The position numbers were made by a program, and so were the translations under genes. A stretch of DNA of 64,000 nt from Escarpia spicata (Eukaryota; Annelida; Polychaeta; Sabellida; Siboglinidae), in NCBI GenBank assembly GCA_963995525.1, contig OZ023214.1, positions 15,766,199-15,830,198 of the forward strand. Reading direction: 5' to 3'. Position 1 is the first letter of the stretch; the number at the start of each line of letters is the position of its first letter. The notes under the pieces are model-generated. The model made no database searches and had not been told where the DNA came from. It was given only the letters and a program-made list of their open reading frames with translations. Of this stretch, positions 53,051 to 63,280 are shown one piece after another.

Positions 53051-53187
53051 CAGTCTAGAACACTTTCCCGCCGATTCGCTCACAATATGACAACAACTAC
53101 GTCACTCCCGTTTACCCCCCCCCCCCCGAATCCCACACGTCCCCGGCCGAACCCGGTACACCAACATAATACACGATTTCTGTTACA
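53051..53187 (-). repeat. 5' LTR of the outer element, second part
   Basis: Resumes at CAGTCTAGAA with the 3-bp duplicate, and runs to TGTTACA at 53187. It differs from the 3' LTR at two positions, one of which lies within the duplicated CAG. Confidence 0.95.
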
Positions 53188-56008
53188 ATATCTTAATGTT
53201 AACAATACATGGCAATAAACAGGTGATATGCTGCAGTTCAGACGATTACGATAATTAATGGAGGAATAATGGATTAGCTTCAGTGGAATAACACTATCAT
53301 AAGTTGCCATAAGTAATAATTTATTTTTTGGACTCAAATATTATCATAAAACATATTCTTTAGGTTTTCTTGGCAGGATGGTTTCTTTGAACTTGATGCC
53401 ACGTGGTATGTGCAATTGCTTGGCTATGATTAGCAATGCCAATGGCATTGCTATTGGCAATGTCCAATAGTACAGTATAGTCTGGATAAGTCGAATCTCC
53501 AGGGACCAAGGCCATGGCAATAATGGTAGGGCACTTGTCTAGTATCCGGGCCCATCTCGATTTTGTCATTATAACTTCATTTTTGCCTAAATGGTTGACG
53601 TCCTCATATTACGAAAACATTGCGCCGCTGCGGCCGTGCGTTAGGCCTACTGGAGTGAGCGGCAGGGGCCTGTAGCAGCGTATGTTGATATATGTATAAA
53701 TATGCCTGGGGTTATGACTTATGTGGAAGGATGGAACTAACGCACTGCGGTATCTAATTTAGGCAACAGTGTAGTTATAACGACGACGAAATCGAGGTGG
53801 GCTAGGATACAACACAAGTGCTTATTAAATTCTAGTTATCAGACTTTCCTGACAGGCCTCGACATTACCGCTGGCGCGGCTCCTTTTTTGAAGCTGTCGG
53901 GCCAGTTCGGGCCACCAGTTTTCATACTTTACTGGCCTGAAAGCCTAATCGTTTTATTTTATATTTCAATAAATGTTTGTTTTGTTATATTTTTGTTATA
54001 ACTAATTAAACAACGGCGTCTAAAATTCAGCCATGCGTATACGATGAAATATGAGCACTGCTGAACTCACTTATGTCCACACGCGTAATTGGCAAATGGC
54101 TGGGATAATTAATTATTCACCCAGTAAGCGGTCTTGTTACATGTTTCGTTAGCTAGGGATGAAGACAAGCGTTCTCGACAGTAGTCTGCATGATAAAACG
54201 CTAACCAGTGTATATTACATAATGAAGGACATTACGGAAATGTGTTATACTGTCAAACGTTTGATAGCGTTGCAAAAGACCACGACTGCAGTGGTGAATC
54301 TTGTAATACGAGAGCAAGACGGAACGAAAGCAAGGACTCTGGACAGCGTTGTTTACATACTTGGCCATTCCATGAAACAAAATTAAAACAAATAGGCAAA
54401 TCTCTTTTTTTAAACATTATGATGAAGAAGTCCTCAGCTCAAATTAATTGGTTTTGTTGTTGTGATTAGCTGGCGTCATGATAATAAAATTGTTGTTAGT
54501 TTCTGAATAAAAATGTTAACAGTAATTGCACAGATACGGGATACAAAAATTATCAATGGTAGAGATGTAATAATAAACGTTTTAGCACGCGTAGTGTATA
54601 CATTAATTCGGTCAAATACTAATCGGTCCCGCGTGACATTGACTGGTCCCGCCTGACATTGACTGTTTTTTTTTGCGATGGTAAGTACGTTGAATTTTGG
54701 GGCGGCTTTCAAATACCACATATATATTTTACAAAAATTATTCAAATTGACAACATGTTTAATTGTTGAGACACCCATCATGGCGACGCTGGTGTACTCA
54801 ATCTCAGATTAAGTACTGACGAAATCTCCATCTCGTCTTTTACTCTGCCAGTCTGACTCTGTCTCTGAGTCTGGTAGTCTTGCGAGTTGCTTTGGCGTTG
54901 CCGCTGCGGGCGCTGGCGCAACTTTACGCAAACATAAATGTGCACATCTTGCGCAAATTAGCATGCAAATTCGTATCGTAAATGATCGAGAATGGCCCTT
55001 ACAAACAACTTGCCGCCGTTTCGTAAGTCATTTGAAATTAAATGTATGGAGTATGGCCCTATGCCATGGCTATGACTATGCAGGCTATGGCCTATGTCGC
55101 CTATGAGTAAAAATCGTGCGTTCTAATGTTTTATGCTAATTTAACAATTTAATTTTCCTTAAGATATCTATGACTATGTATTAAATGTCTAACATCTATT
55201 CCGTCAAATTTCTTTAAACAAATAATAGAAAGGTTCTTTTGAGTGAAATACTTAGTCTTAGTCTTTGGGGAAAATCCCTAACGCGCACCCCCCTCCCCAA
55301 AGCGCCCCATCCCTACCGTAGCGGATTGAACCAGCACAATGCAGGCGTTGCTTGTCACATTCGATAGATGTCGCTATTTGATGCATGCGCAGAAAAAATT
55401 AGCACAATCGCGATCGCCTTGACATGACACGACGTTCGGTGAGTTTTATGACACTTTTTATTTTATTTTGTGCATTTAGTGGAAGGCTTGTCAGTGCGCC
55501 AAATAATAATGCTTACTGCTTACGATGACACTGTCAGTAGTTCAATTGTATGACCGAACCATACGCGAATATTGTGAATTTCAGTTATAAATACAATTTT
55601 GCAAATGGCCGATTAAGTGTCACTAACAGTTTTCCACAAACCGCACCTCCCCCATGTCCCCAAAGCGCGCCGCAGCAAAACTCATACAATTGGAGGTGCG
55701 GTTTGGGGACATTACACTTTTTCGTGTATATCATAAATTAATTCATTTATTGTGAAAATATAATGTATTTCTCGCGTTCTAGAAACAAATTGGACTAATA
55801 CGCACTGTACAGTGTACTACAGTCACGGTTCACAGCCGGTGCGTTTTGGGGACCCGCAAATGTGACACAATTTAGGATAGACTACTTTAATTAATTTTCA
55901 TATGTTATACCAGTTTACTTACAATTTTCTTGCGGATTCAGATAGCATATTGCGATGATTGATTGTAATTTCCCGAAATTGAAACTATGCAACCACTGTT
56001 TATTTCAG
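53188..56008. other. Intergenic stretch with a MITE fragment
   Basis: 53471-53525 matches one end of the MITE at 35310-35493 (TCTGGATAAG, TCCAGGGACC, GGCAATAATG). 53429-53462 holds a GCAATGCCA/TGGCATTGC palindrome. Near 55637-55705 an inverted repeat (AACCGCACCTCC / GGAGGTGCGGTT) and related words near 55285 and 55850 may be remnants of the Tigger ends. No gene is seen. Confidence 0.45.
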
Positions 56009-57335
56009 ATGGGACGTGATCAACAACAGCGGAAATATGGAGAGGCAGATTTACAGGAGACTCTCTTTGCTCTTCAACATGGCGAATCATATAGAAGCGT
56101 TGAAGGCAATACGGAATCCCCAGGCGAACTCTTCAACGACACCATAAGGGCCAGGTAATTTTTATGTAATTTATCAAAAATACAATAATTATTACTATTG
56201 CAATAAAATGGGTTGCAACTCGGTCAATGTTTTATGCTTTCGAATAATATTACAAGTAATTTATATAAAAAAAACACCACACAGTTTTATTTCAATTGCC
56301 ATGGTGTGGTACTACCGTATTACTGTGTTGTTTCAAACATTATAAAAAGGCTTATGTGAAGTTATCCAAACAAATTCGGCTCTGTCCTACAGGTTCGAGC
56401 GCCAGGTCGGCAACTTCTAGGGAGATTTCGCCAGATCCTAGACACCGACATTGAAGATATTATCGCCAACCATGCAATGGACATGCAGAAAAGGTTCTAC
56501 GGGTTAACAACTACCGAACTCCGACAAATGGCCTTCCATGTGGCTGAGTACAAAGGCGTCGCACAACCCCTTTGATCAAACCAAAAAGATGGCTGGTCGA
56601 CACTGGCTAGTTGGATTTCTTGCCAGAAACGGAACACTCTCTATTAGGGAACCGGAAGCGACGAGTATAAATCGGGCAGTGGGATTCAATAAGGCACTAG
56701 TCGATAATTTTTTCGTGATATGGAGGTCGCTTCTTGAGATCATTGGACCAATAGATGGTGACAGAATCTGGAACATGACGAGAGCGACTTAACGGTTGTG
56801 CACAAACCTGGGAGAATCGTCGCAAAAAAGGGTCAGAAACAGGTTGGAAAAGTGACGAGTGGCAAAAAGGGGAAAACGATCACTATCATATGCAGCATGG
56901 GTGCAAGTGGGCATTATCTCGCACCATTTATGATCTACCCGAGGAAGAAAATGAACGAGGACTTGCTCGTTGGCTGTCCACCTGGTACAGGGGAGTTGTG
57001 ACAGACAGTGGCTGAACAGACAGCAAAGTCTTCGTGCAGTGGTTGAATCACTTTGTCGATGTGGTCAAACCGACGCCTGCCAAAAATGTACTCTTTGTTG
57101 ACAGACACAAGTCGCTCGAAGCAGTGGTACTCGCCAGGGCGAATGGCGTCGAGCTCATCTCCTTTCCACCGCACACTACTCATCGACTCCAGCCGCTCGA
57201 CAAGTGCTACTTCGGACCGCTCAATGAGTACTACATACAGGCATGCGATTATTGGATGACTAGCAACGCTGTAAAACGAATCACCTATAACATAGCGGCC
57301 CTCTTTTGACCAGCGTACACAAGGGCTTGCACGAT
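56009..57335 (+). pseudogene. Tigger/Jerky-type transposase gene, broken, N-terminal and core part
   Basis: Exon 1 (56009-56154, after TTTATTTCAG, donor CCAG|GTAATT) encodes a pipsqueak/CENP-B-type helix-turn-helix (KYGEADLQETLFAL). A one-base shift lies inside it (after SYRSVE). Exon 2 opens at 56393 after CCTACAG with an APGRQ...LDTDIEDIIANHAM segment and NPFDQTKKMAGRHWLVGFL, the CENP-B DNA-binding region. The DDE domain follows: the first catalytic Asp (normally NMDE) is destroyed by a missing base near 56778, the second lies in LFVDRHK with nearby residues lost, and the third is intact in THRLQPLDKCYFGPL. It is not functional. Pogo-group transposases move DNA into TA sites. The coding continues after the cargo, at 60299. 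Confidence 0.82.
57055..57335 (+). repeat. Flanking direct repeat, left copy (281 bp)
   Basis: Matches 60022-60298 (277 bp) except three substitutions and a four-base difference (TACTACATACAGG versus TACTACAGG). It runs from GTCGATGTGG to TTGCACGAT, inside the transposase DDE domain. Confidence 0.95.
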
Positions 57336-57440
57336 AGTAGTAAGGGGGGCAATCTGGGTATCCATCCTAAGTCATTTCGGAGGAGTTTTTGGTTGATATT
57401 AGGGAGGTTTCGAAAGCCGCCCCCCTGAGCAAAGTGAGTA

Positions 57441-57522
57441 GTCACGTGACCGTATGTGGGAACGTGTGTAGCGCCCCCTGGCGGTGGAATGAGCAGCCAT
57501 GGAAGGGTTATTGTGTATATAT
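57441..57522 (+). promoter_or_regulatory. Promoter-like cluster: E-box palindrome, CTCF-like site, TATA-like box
   Basis: GTCACGTGAC (57441-57450) is a perfect E-box palindrome. TAGCGCCCCCTGGCGGTGG (57469-57487), read on the minus strand, is close to the animal CTCF consensus. TGTATATATGAG (from 57513) could be a TATA box for rightward transcription. The cluster lies at the left end of the cargo. Whether it drives the NADAR frame through a spliced leader is inference. Confidence 0.4.
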
Positions 57523-57990
57523 GAGAGACCGAAGAGGGAATTGTAATAACAAAAGTTCAAAGAGGAAAGGTATTGAAAGAAACGAAAGATCAAAGAGTCA
57601 CACGAAAGATCAAAGAGTCATAACGAAAGATCAAAGAGAAAAGTTTTAAAAGGTAATGAAAGGTGTATAATGAGAGATAAAGAAGTAAACGGAATGATGT
57701 AATAACGAAAGAACAAAGAGAAAACGTTATAATATATATATATATATATATGAAACTTTAAAATGTGTATAGGTATGCTTGTATGTATGTATGTATGTAT
57801 GTGTGTGTGTATGAAAGAGAGATTATATATATATATATAATATAATAACCAACAAACACCACAGTTTGAAAGTTGAATGTTTTATTGATGTCAACGAACT
57901 ATTAAATCTTCAAAGCCGTCATCGCTATCGTCTGTCTCCTCACACCAATTTTCCATATCCCCCGTGTCGATAGGGGCAACAGGGTCGGGG

Positions 57991-58769
57991 TCAAACCAAG
58001 GGTTGGGGGGGATCGTAACGTCCCCGTGTCCGGAGCAGCTCCGCCATGACGTTGCAGAACGTATAACTGTGGTATTCGCGGAGCTCTTCGTCTCTGGAAC
58101 ATACATTAAAACTCTCAAACCATATGAACGAGACGTTAAATATATGAAAACTTTGAAAATATCTTCTCTGAAACATATATGAAAAAGTTGAAAATGATCA
58201 AGCGAGTGGAATAAGGCAGCGATGTAACCAGACACCGCGTAGGGAACCGACACACGATAAAAGGGCAAGCTAGATCAACGGACTATGATACAATACGTAA
58301 TGGAGACGTCTGCTGACGCAATCAGTAACCAAACACCGCGTAGCTAGTCGAAACGACAAACATTGAAGAAAATAGTAAAATAATCGTTGAACACTCACGT
58401 GTAATCATCAATATCGGAGTCACTACTCCAGGTGTCATCGGTGTCATAACCATCGGGAGACCTGAAAGGTAATAAGATAACCGTGATACATAACGAACGT
58501 AAACATAGACAACCGTGAGTGACACATAACGAACGTAAGAGCATAATATAATAGAGGTGAGACGTCACAGGTAGTTTATGTGAAGAACACTGTGATTATG
58601 TATGATATGTATAGGATATCTATCGGATGAAACAAAGCAAAGAATATATATATATATATATATATATATATCTTTATAATAATAATAATAAAAGTACTTA
58701 CACAACTTCGAGACCATCGTCGCGAAGACGCCATTCAGCACGGAGTTGAGTCCAGGGTATCGACGACAT
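57991..58769 (-). CDS. Small acidic protein gene, three exons (77 aa as read)
   Basis: On the minus strand, exons 58769-58702, 58461-58399 and 58093-57991 have donors GTTGT|GTAAGT and ACAC|GTGAGT and acceptors CTTTCAG|G and TTCCAG|A. They total 234 bases and join in frame (phases 2 and 2). The product starts MSSIPWTQLRAEWRLRDDGL, has an Asp/Ser-rich middle (DTDDTWSSDSDIDDY) and a DEELREYHSYTF segment. It stops at 57991 just after a run of seven C (minus strand). If that run had six C, the frame would continue into an acidic tail (WCEETDDSDDGFEDL) to a stop at 57891, about 110 aa in all. I do not recognise the family. It could be a transcription or adaptor-type acidic protein, or a chance alignment of splice sites, though the phases argue against chance. 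Confidence 0.6.
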
Positions 58770-59009
58770 AGCAATTGTGAATGAGATGAAGAATGTAACA
58801 AACGAGCCGGTATATATAGATAGAGCATACGTATGCAGACACACTATGAAGACAACTTGTGAGACACACTGTGGAGTGGAAATATACCGGGGTATGAAAA
58901 GCACCGAAGACCCAGGGACGTATCTAGGGACGTCACCTGGACGATGCCTGGTTAACAACGCGGTTATAGAAAATATCGAAGTGGTAAAGTACAAACCGAT
59001 ACCAGTCAT
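58770..59009. promoter_or_regulatory. 240-bp intergenic region between divergent genes
   Basis: TATATATA at 58811-58818 could serve either direction. It lies about 40 bases upstream of the minus-strand start codon and 190 bases upstream of the NADAR start. A 78-codon open frame on + here overlaps the NADAR start by ATGA and has no recognisable content. Confidence 0.35.
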
Positions 59010-59585
59010 ATGACGGAGGAAGCAGCTGGTGATAAGCGCGTGATGCCAATTAGACGACGACAATGGAATGCGCCTTATCAGAACGCTAACAATACAGTCG
59101 GAAGAAAAGAACTCTGTGAGTGGTCAGCGATGAAACATATGGCGGTCAAGAGCTTGGATATACAATTCAGGGGTGCTGGTCACTTCCTATCGAATTTCTA
59201 TCCGTGCGAGATACATATATGGGGCGAAGTCTTTACTTGTACAGAAGCAGCATATCAATTTAAAAAAGCTAGACATTTTCACGACGAGAACACAGCGAGA
59301 AAGATTCAGACCGCGCGCACTGGAATACAGGCGAAATACTGGAGTAAAAGCATTCGTTGGACAACCGATCGAGTCGTTTCATGGCTGTCACAACGTCGGA
59401 GCGTGATGTACGCTATAGTAGCCGTCAAGTTTCGTACCTCTAAACTACGCCAACGCTTGTTGGATACAGGTGACGCACGACTTATTGAGAATGTACCCAG
59501 TGCAGAGGGGTATTGGGGTAAGAGCTCAAACCGTAACAAACCATGGTCTAGCTTGTTACATGTTTGCCTTCCATACATGGTCTAG
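59010..59585 (+). CDS. NADAR (YbiA/DUF1768-like N-glycosidase) domain protein, 3' end probably lost
   Basis: 191 codons from ATG 59010. Residues 50-170 match the NADAR fold: IQFRGAGHFLSNFYPC (51-66), then FTCTEAAYQFKKA (75-87) with Glu79 at the position of the family's conserved acid, RKIQTA, YWSKSIRW, MYAIVAVKF and LLDTGDARLIEN. NADAR proteins cleave N-glycosidic bonds; bacterial members act on riboflavin intermediates or remove ADP-ribose from guanine in DNA. The family's final segment (after Trp169-Gly170) is not present. The codon there contains a good donor, G|GTAAGAG (59517/59518), so a last exon was probably used and is not visible downstream. As read, the last 15 residues come from minisatellite. 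Catalytic competence is doubtful without the C-terminus. It is divergent from the 57991-58769 gene. Confidence 0.8.
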   Translation: MTEEAAGDKRVMPIRRRQWNAPYQNANNTVGRKELCEWSAMKHMAVKSLDIQFRGAGHFLSNFYPCEIHIWGEVFTCTEAAYQFKKARHFHDENTARKIQTARTGIQAKYWSKSIRWTTDRVVSWLSQRRSVMYAIVAVKFRTSKLRQRLLDTGDARLIENVPSAEGYWGKSSNRNKPWSSLLHVCLPYMV

Positions 59586-60021
59586 CTTGTTACATGTCTA
59601 CCTTCCATACATGGTCTAGTTTGTTACATGTTTGCCTTCTATACATGGTCTAGCTTGTTACATGTTTGCCTTTCGTACATGGTCTAGCTTGTTACATGTT
59701 GACCTTCCATACATGGACTAGCTTGTTACATGTTTACCTTCCATACATGGACTAGTTTGTTACATGTTTGCCTTCCATACATGGTCTAGCTTGTTACATG
59801 TTTGCCATCCATACATGGTCTAGCCTGTTACATGTTTGCCTTTCGTACATGGTCTAGTTTGTTACATGTTGACCTTCCATACATGGACTAGCATGTTACA
59901 TGTTTGCCCTCCATGTACGGTCTAACTTGTTACATATTTGCCTTTCATACATGGACTAGCTTGTTACATGTTTCCCTTCCATCCATGGTCTAGCTTGCTA
60001 CATGTCTGCCTTCCATACATG
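59541..60021. repeat. 34-bp minisatellite, about 14 units
   Basis: The unit is CCATACATGGTCTAGC plus TTGTTACATGTTTGCCTT, with regular variants (GTCTAG/GACTAG; GTTTGCC/GTTGACC). It begins within the NADAR frame and ends exactly at the right flanking repeat, where the shared GGTC makes a microhomology junction. Confidence 0.95.
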
Positions 60022-60298
60022 GTCGATGTGGTCAAACCGACGCCTGCAAAAAATGTACTCTTTGTTGACAGACACAAGTCGCTCGAAGCAGTGGTACTCG
60101 CCAGGGCGAATGGCGTCGAGCTCATCTCCTTTCCACCGCACACTACTCATCGACTCCAGCCGCTCGACAAGTGCTACTTCGGACCGCTCAAGGAGTACTA
60201 CAGGCATGCGATTATTGGATGACTAGCAACGCTGTAAAACGAATCACCTATAACATAGCGGCCCTCTTTTGACCAGCATACACAAGGGCTTGCACGAT
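60022..60298 (+). repeat. Flanking direct repeat, right copy (277 bp)
   Basis: Second copy of the transposase segment at 57055-57335, here continuous with the true C-terminal coding sequence. Confidence 0.95.
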
Positions 60299-60569
60299 CA
60301 ACAAAGCCGTGTCATGGTTCTCCAGTTGTGGACTGTGGCCATTCAACCCTGCAGTGTTTAGAGATGCAGATTTTGCGCCATCGTTGATGACGGACAGCGA
60401 ACAGACAACCCCAGCAAGCAGCGCCCCGCCGGCGGTAACTGCTCCTAATGAAATTGTCGCGTCTGAGCCTCTTCCGAGCAGCGCCCATGTTGAAACGACT
60501 AACCTCTCCGAACGCGCGACGCTGCCTGACGCAGTTGCCTCCACATCGACTGGCCGCACTACACCATAA
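60299..60569 (+). pseudogene. Transposase C-terminal part after the cargo
   Basis: Encodes SWFSSCGLWPFNPAVF and DADFAPSLMTD, typical of the end of Tigger/Jerky transposases, then a Ser/Thr/Pro/Ala-rich tail and TAA at 60567-60569. It completes the gene interrupted at 57335. The following 3' end of the transposon is missing: the segmental duplication starts at the stop codon. Confidence 0.8.
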
Positions 60570-61154
60570 GTTTGGCGCCAGAAATGCAAGTGTAGGAGGA
60601 AAATGTTAAGATGCATACCCTAGCTCGATTACTGTTAGATATTACATGGCATGGCATGCAACATAAATATTCGCCTCCCGTGCATCTGGTAAGAGCAAAC
60701 GAAACAATACATGCAAGATCAATCTGGTAAACATAAGGGTCACAAATACCATTTATAAGGTTGTCTACACAACGCAAGCCTAGTCAAAATGGTCAAACAG
60801 CAAACGCTATTCAAGTTTGGCAAATGCACACGGTACACGGATGTAAAACATAAAACCGGTTATATACTGCTGTATGTATTACACTAAAGGAAACTGGCCT
60901 ACGCAAACATTTACTGTTTACATGAATGTTTCAGATCCGGATTGCAACTCCGAATGGTAATCAAATGTTCGGTTAATGAGGAAATCTGTAATGCATATTA
61001 CGAAAACCTCATCACATCTCTTTAGAACATGACAAAGCTGTGCTGGACAACTATCAGTGGAGGTGCTTTATGTGCAATTGTTATGGTACGCGCCTGGGGA
61101 CGACTAGATAATGACGTCATGTAATTATTACGAAGTCACATTGGACAGTGTCCA

Positions 61155-61445
61155 CCGCATCAGAGTACAGTACAGTATAGTACGCTACGCTACACTACAC
61201 TACATTACACTACTCTACAGTACACTACACTACAATACACTACACTACACTACACTACAGTACAATACATTACACTACACTACTCTACAGTACAATACAC
61301 TACACTACACTACTCTACAGTACAGTACACTACACTACAATACACTACACTACACTACACTACACTACTCTACAGTACAATACACTACACTACACTACTC
61401 TACATTACAATACGCTACACTACACTACTCTACAGTACACTGCAG
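61155..61445. repeat. ACACT pentanucleotide satellite, copy 2
   Basis: Same repeat as 15137-15645 but about 220 bases shorter, with a different left edge (a GTGTCCACCGCATCAGAG stretch not seen in copy 1). Confidence 0.95.
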
Positions 61446-62289
61446 CACAATAGAGCACATACTAATGTCGGTTATGGGACGCCGCCAGTTTTCTCAGTAC
61501 AATCTTACAGGTTGACAAAAGTGGGTTATGGTCTTAACAGCTGCTTGTTTAATGCTGCATAGAAAATTACATCGTATCTAGTGATAACACCTACGACGTT
61601 TCGAGTATCCGACAACAAAGCTAAGCTATCCGAATTGTCCTTCTGATGAAAAAAATGTTCCGTACAAAAACACGTTCGTCTGTTAATAGACATAATGGAT
61701 TGCGTTGATTGGGTGTGTTCACGCGCACAATATGAACCAAAATAACACTGCGTGTGGTGTTTCGGCACGTGAACAAACGGCTTGTTGCTCAAACACTTCC
61801 ATTAAGATAATTTTGGTCACGGAATGATACAATTAGCGTTTTAAAAATAGTGGCCTGTATTTTTATCATGAATAACACGACGGAGGACGGGTCTGAGGCT
61901 ACGTGCAGTACACTTAGTGGGGCTCGTATGTTATTCATAACTAGGCTAATTAGCATAGACCATTAGTAAATACAGACGAAGCAGCCATGTTAATGGGTTT
62001 GCCTCGTTCATTACCCCAGCACTAACCTCCCAGTTCTTTTATGTTATTTGCTCTCGATGTCCAATCTGACATTATTCTAATTAAGAGACGAGTGACGTAT
62101 TTAGCCTCTCTGTTGGGGACCCAATGCTAATGAAGCCATGGTTACCCAATATTACCCAACGTTACCCACACTGCCATGCAAAACACGTTATATAGGAAAC
62201 AATTCGTACCCTAAAGCCAAAGAGGACATGTCCCAATCACAGCAGCCTAAATCCACAGTAGGAAACCAATGTACAGTATAGGCCAACGC

Positions 62290-63280
62290 ATGTTTTAACA
62301 AGATTGCCATCCAGAAAATTAACTCTAGATAGCAGGTGGACAAGGAAGCCTTTTGGCTTATCGAGAATCCAATACTTTTTTATCTACGTGTATCCCGCCC
62401 TTTCAAGGTATGTATCAGTTTTATTTTAAAACATATTCACGCTATTAACACCAACTCAATCAGCAGATAATCTGTTCCATTCATTTACAGTCCTTTGTGA
62501 GAATGAGAACTTTCTTATATCTAATCTACACTGCTCCTTTACTAATGTAACTTTATGTCCTCTGGTCCTTCTATCTTTCTTAACTGAGAAAAAAACATTT
62601 ATATCAATATTTTCATAACCATTCAATATTTTAGCACTTCTGTCTGATCTCCTCTCAATCTCCTGGTCTCTAGTGTTGTTAAACCACATTAATTTATGCG
62701 TATTTCGTAACTAAGATCCCACAGTTTTGGTATAATTTTAGTTGCTCTCCCGTGTACTCTTTCTAGCATATATATTTCCTTCCTGCGATATGATCTCCAC
62801 GCTTGAATACAATATTCTAAATGAGACCTAACTATTGTTTTGTACAGCGGTATTATTAGCTCTTTTTCCTTGTACGTTATATTTCGTATACTTAATCCAA
62901 GGATTTGATTTACCTTTGAAGCGGCAATACCGCACTGCTCTGAAACCTTCATATCAGCAATAATGGTTAACTCTATGTCCTTTTTTTTACAGTAAATCAT
63001 TTCCTATGCTATGTGTCTTTAGTTTAAGCAGTAATCTTTGATGTGACACTTTATGGCAAGCTTTCTGAAAATCTAAGTAGATGATATCTACTGGTGATCC
63101 ATCGTCTACCCACTTAGTGATATCTTCCAAAACACACATTTGTTAAGCATGACCTCGTTTTTATGTTTCGATGGTTTTAACAAGTTATGTTTAACCAGAA
63201 AGTAAATCCACCATGTGATCTTTAATTAGTCTTTCTAAAAATTTGCAAATCACTGATGTTGTTTACAAACATTCAAGCTC
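62290..63280 (-). mobile_element. CR1/L2-type LINE 3' fragment, duplicated copy
   Basis: The counterpart of 16490-17480 with the same internal deletion. Its C-terminal frame is a little better preserved (KVSEQCGIAAS...LEYCIQAW, then VKKDRRTRGHKVTLVKEQ and SFSQRTVNEWNRLSAD). The lone GTTAAACCACATTAATT change adds a stop between the two halves. Confidence 0.8.

Larger units (their letters stand above)
41810..53187 (-). mobile_element. Ty3/Gypsy element with its 5' LTR split by a nested retrotransposon
   Basis: The 3' LTR is 41810-42167 and the 5' LTR is 47399-47622 plus 53051-53187. In - orientation the LTR starts TGTAACAG and ends CCGGCAACA. It is flanked by a 4-bp ATAT target duplication (just before 41810 and just after 53187). 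The internal part reads gag, then protease in the -1 frame, then RT, RNaseH and integrase with a chromodomain-free GPY-type end. The LTR copies differ at three of 358 positions, yet pol has at least four premature stops and two frame changes. Confidence 0.93.
57336..60021. mobile_element. 2.7-kb gene-bearing insertion inside the transposase gene
   Basis: The transposase reading stops at 57335 and resumes at 60022 after repeating its last 277-281 bases, so this DNA was added to an existing gene. It holds a minus-strand three-exon gene (57991-58769), a plus-strand NADAR frame (59010-59585), (AT)n and (TATG)n tracts (57733-57840, 58645-58692), a CGAAAGATCAAAGAG triplication near 57585-57635, and a 34-bp minisatellite at the right edge. 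I see no transposase, terminal inverted repeats or LTRs of its own. It could be a captured host segment, a fragment of an unknown large element, or a repair product. Confidence 0.7.

Noticed and set aside
53360..53569. 69-codon minus-strand frame (MTKSRWARILDK...)
   Set aside because: It overlaps the MITE end fragment at 53471-53525 and matches nothing else; probably chance.
58698..59063. 121-codon minus-strand frame extending upstream of the small acidic gene
   Set aside because: The upstream part crosses the divergent intergenic region and has no recognisable content; the ATG at 58769 followed by a clean donor is the better start.
57336..60021. DarT-NADAR-type toxin-antitoxin pair
   Set aside because: The partner gene is a small acidic protein with no visible ADP-ribosyltransferase motif, and it contains introns. 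Divergent orientation alone is not evidence for such a system.
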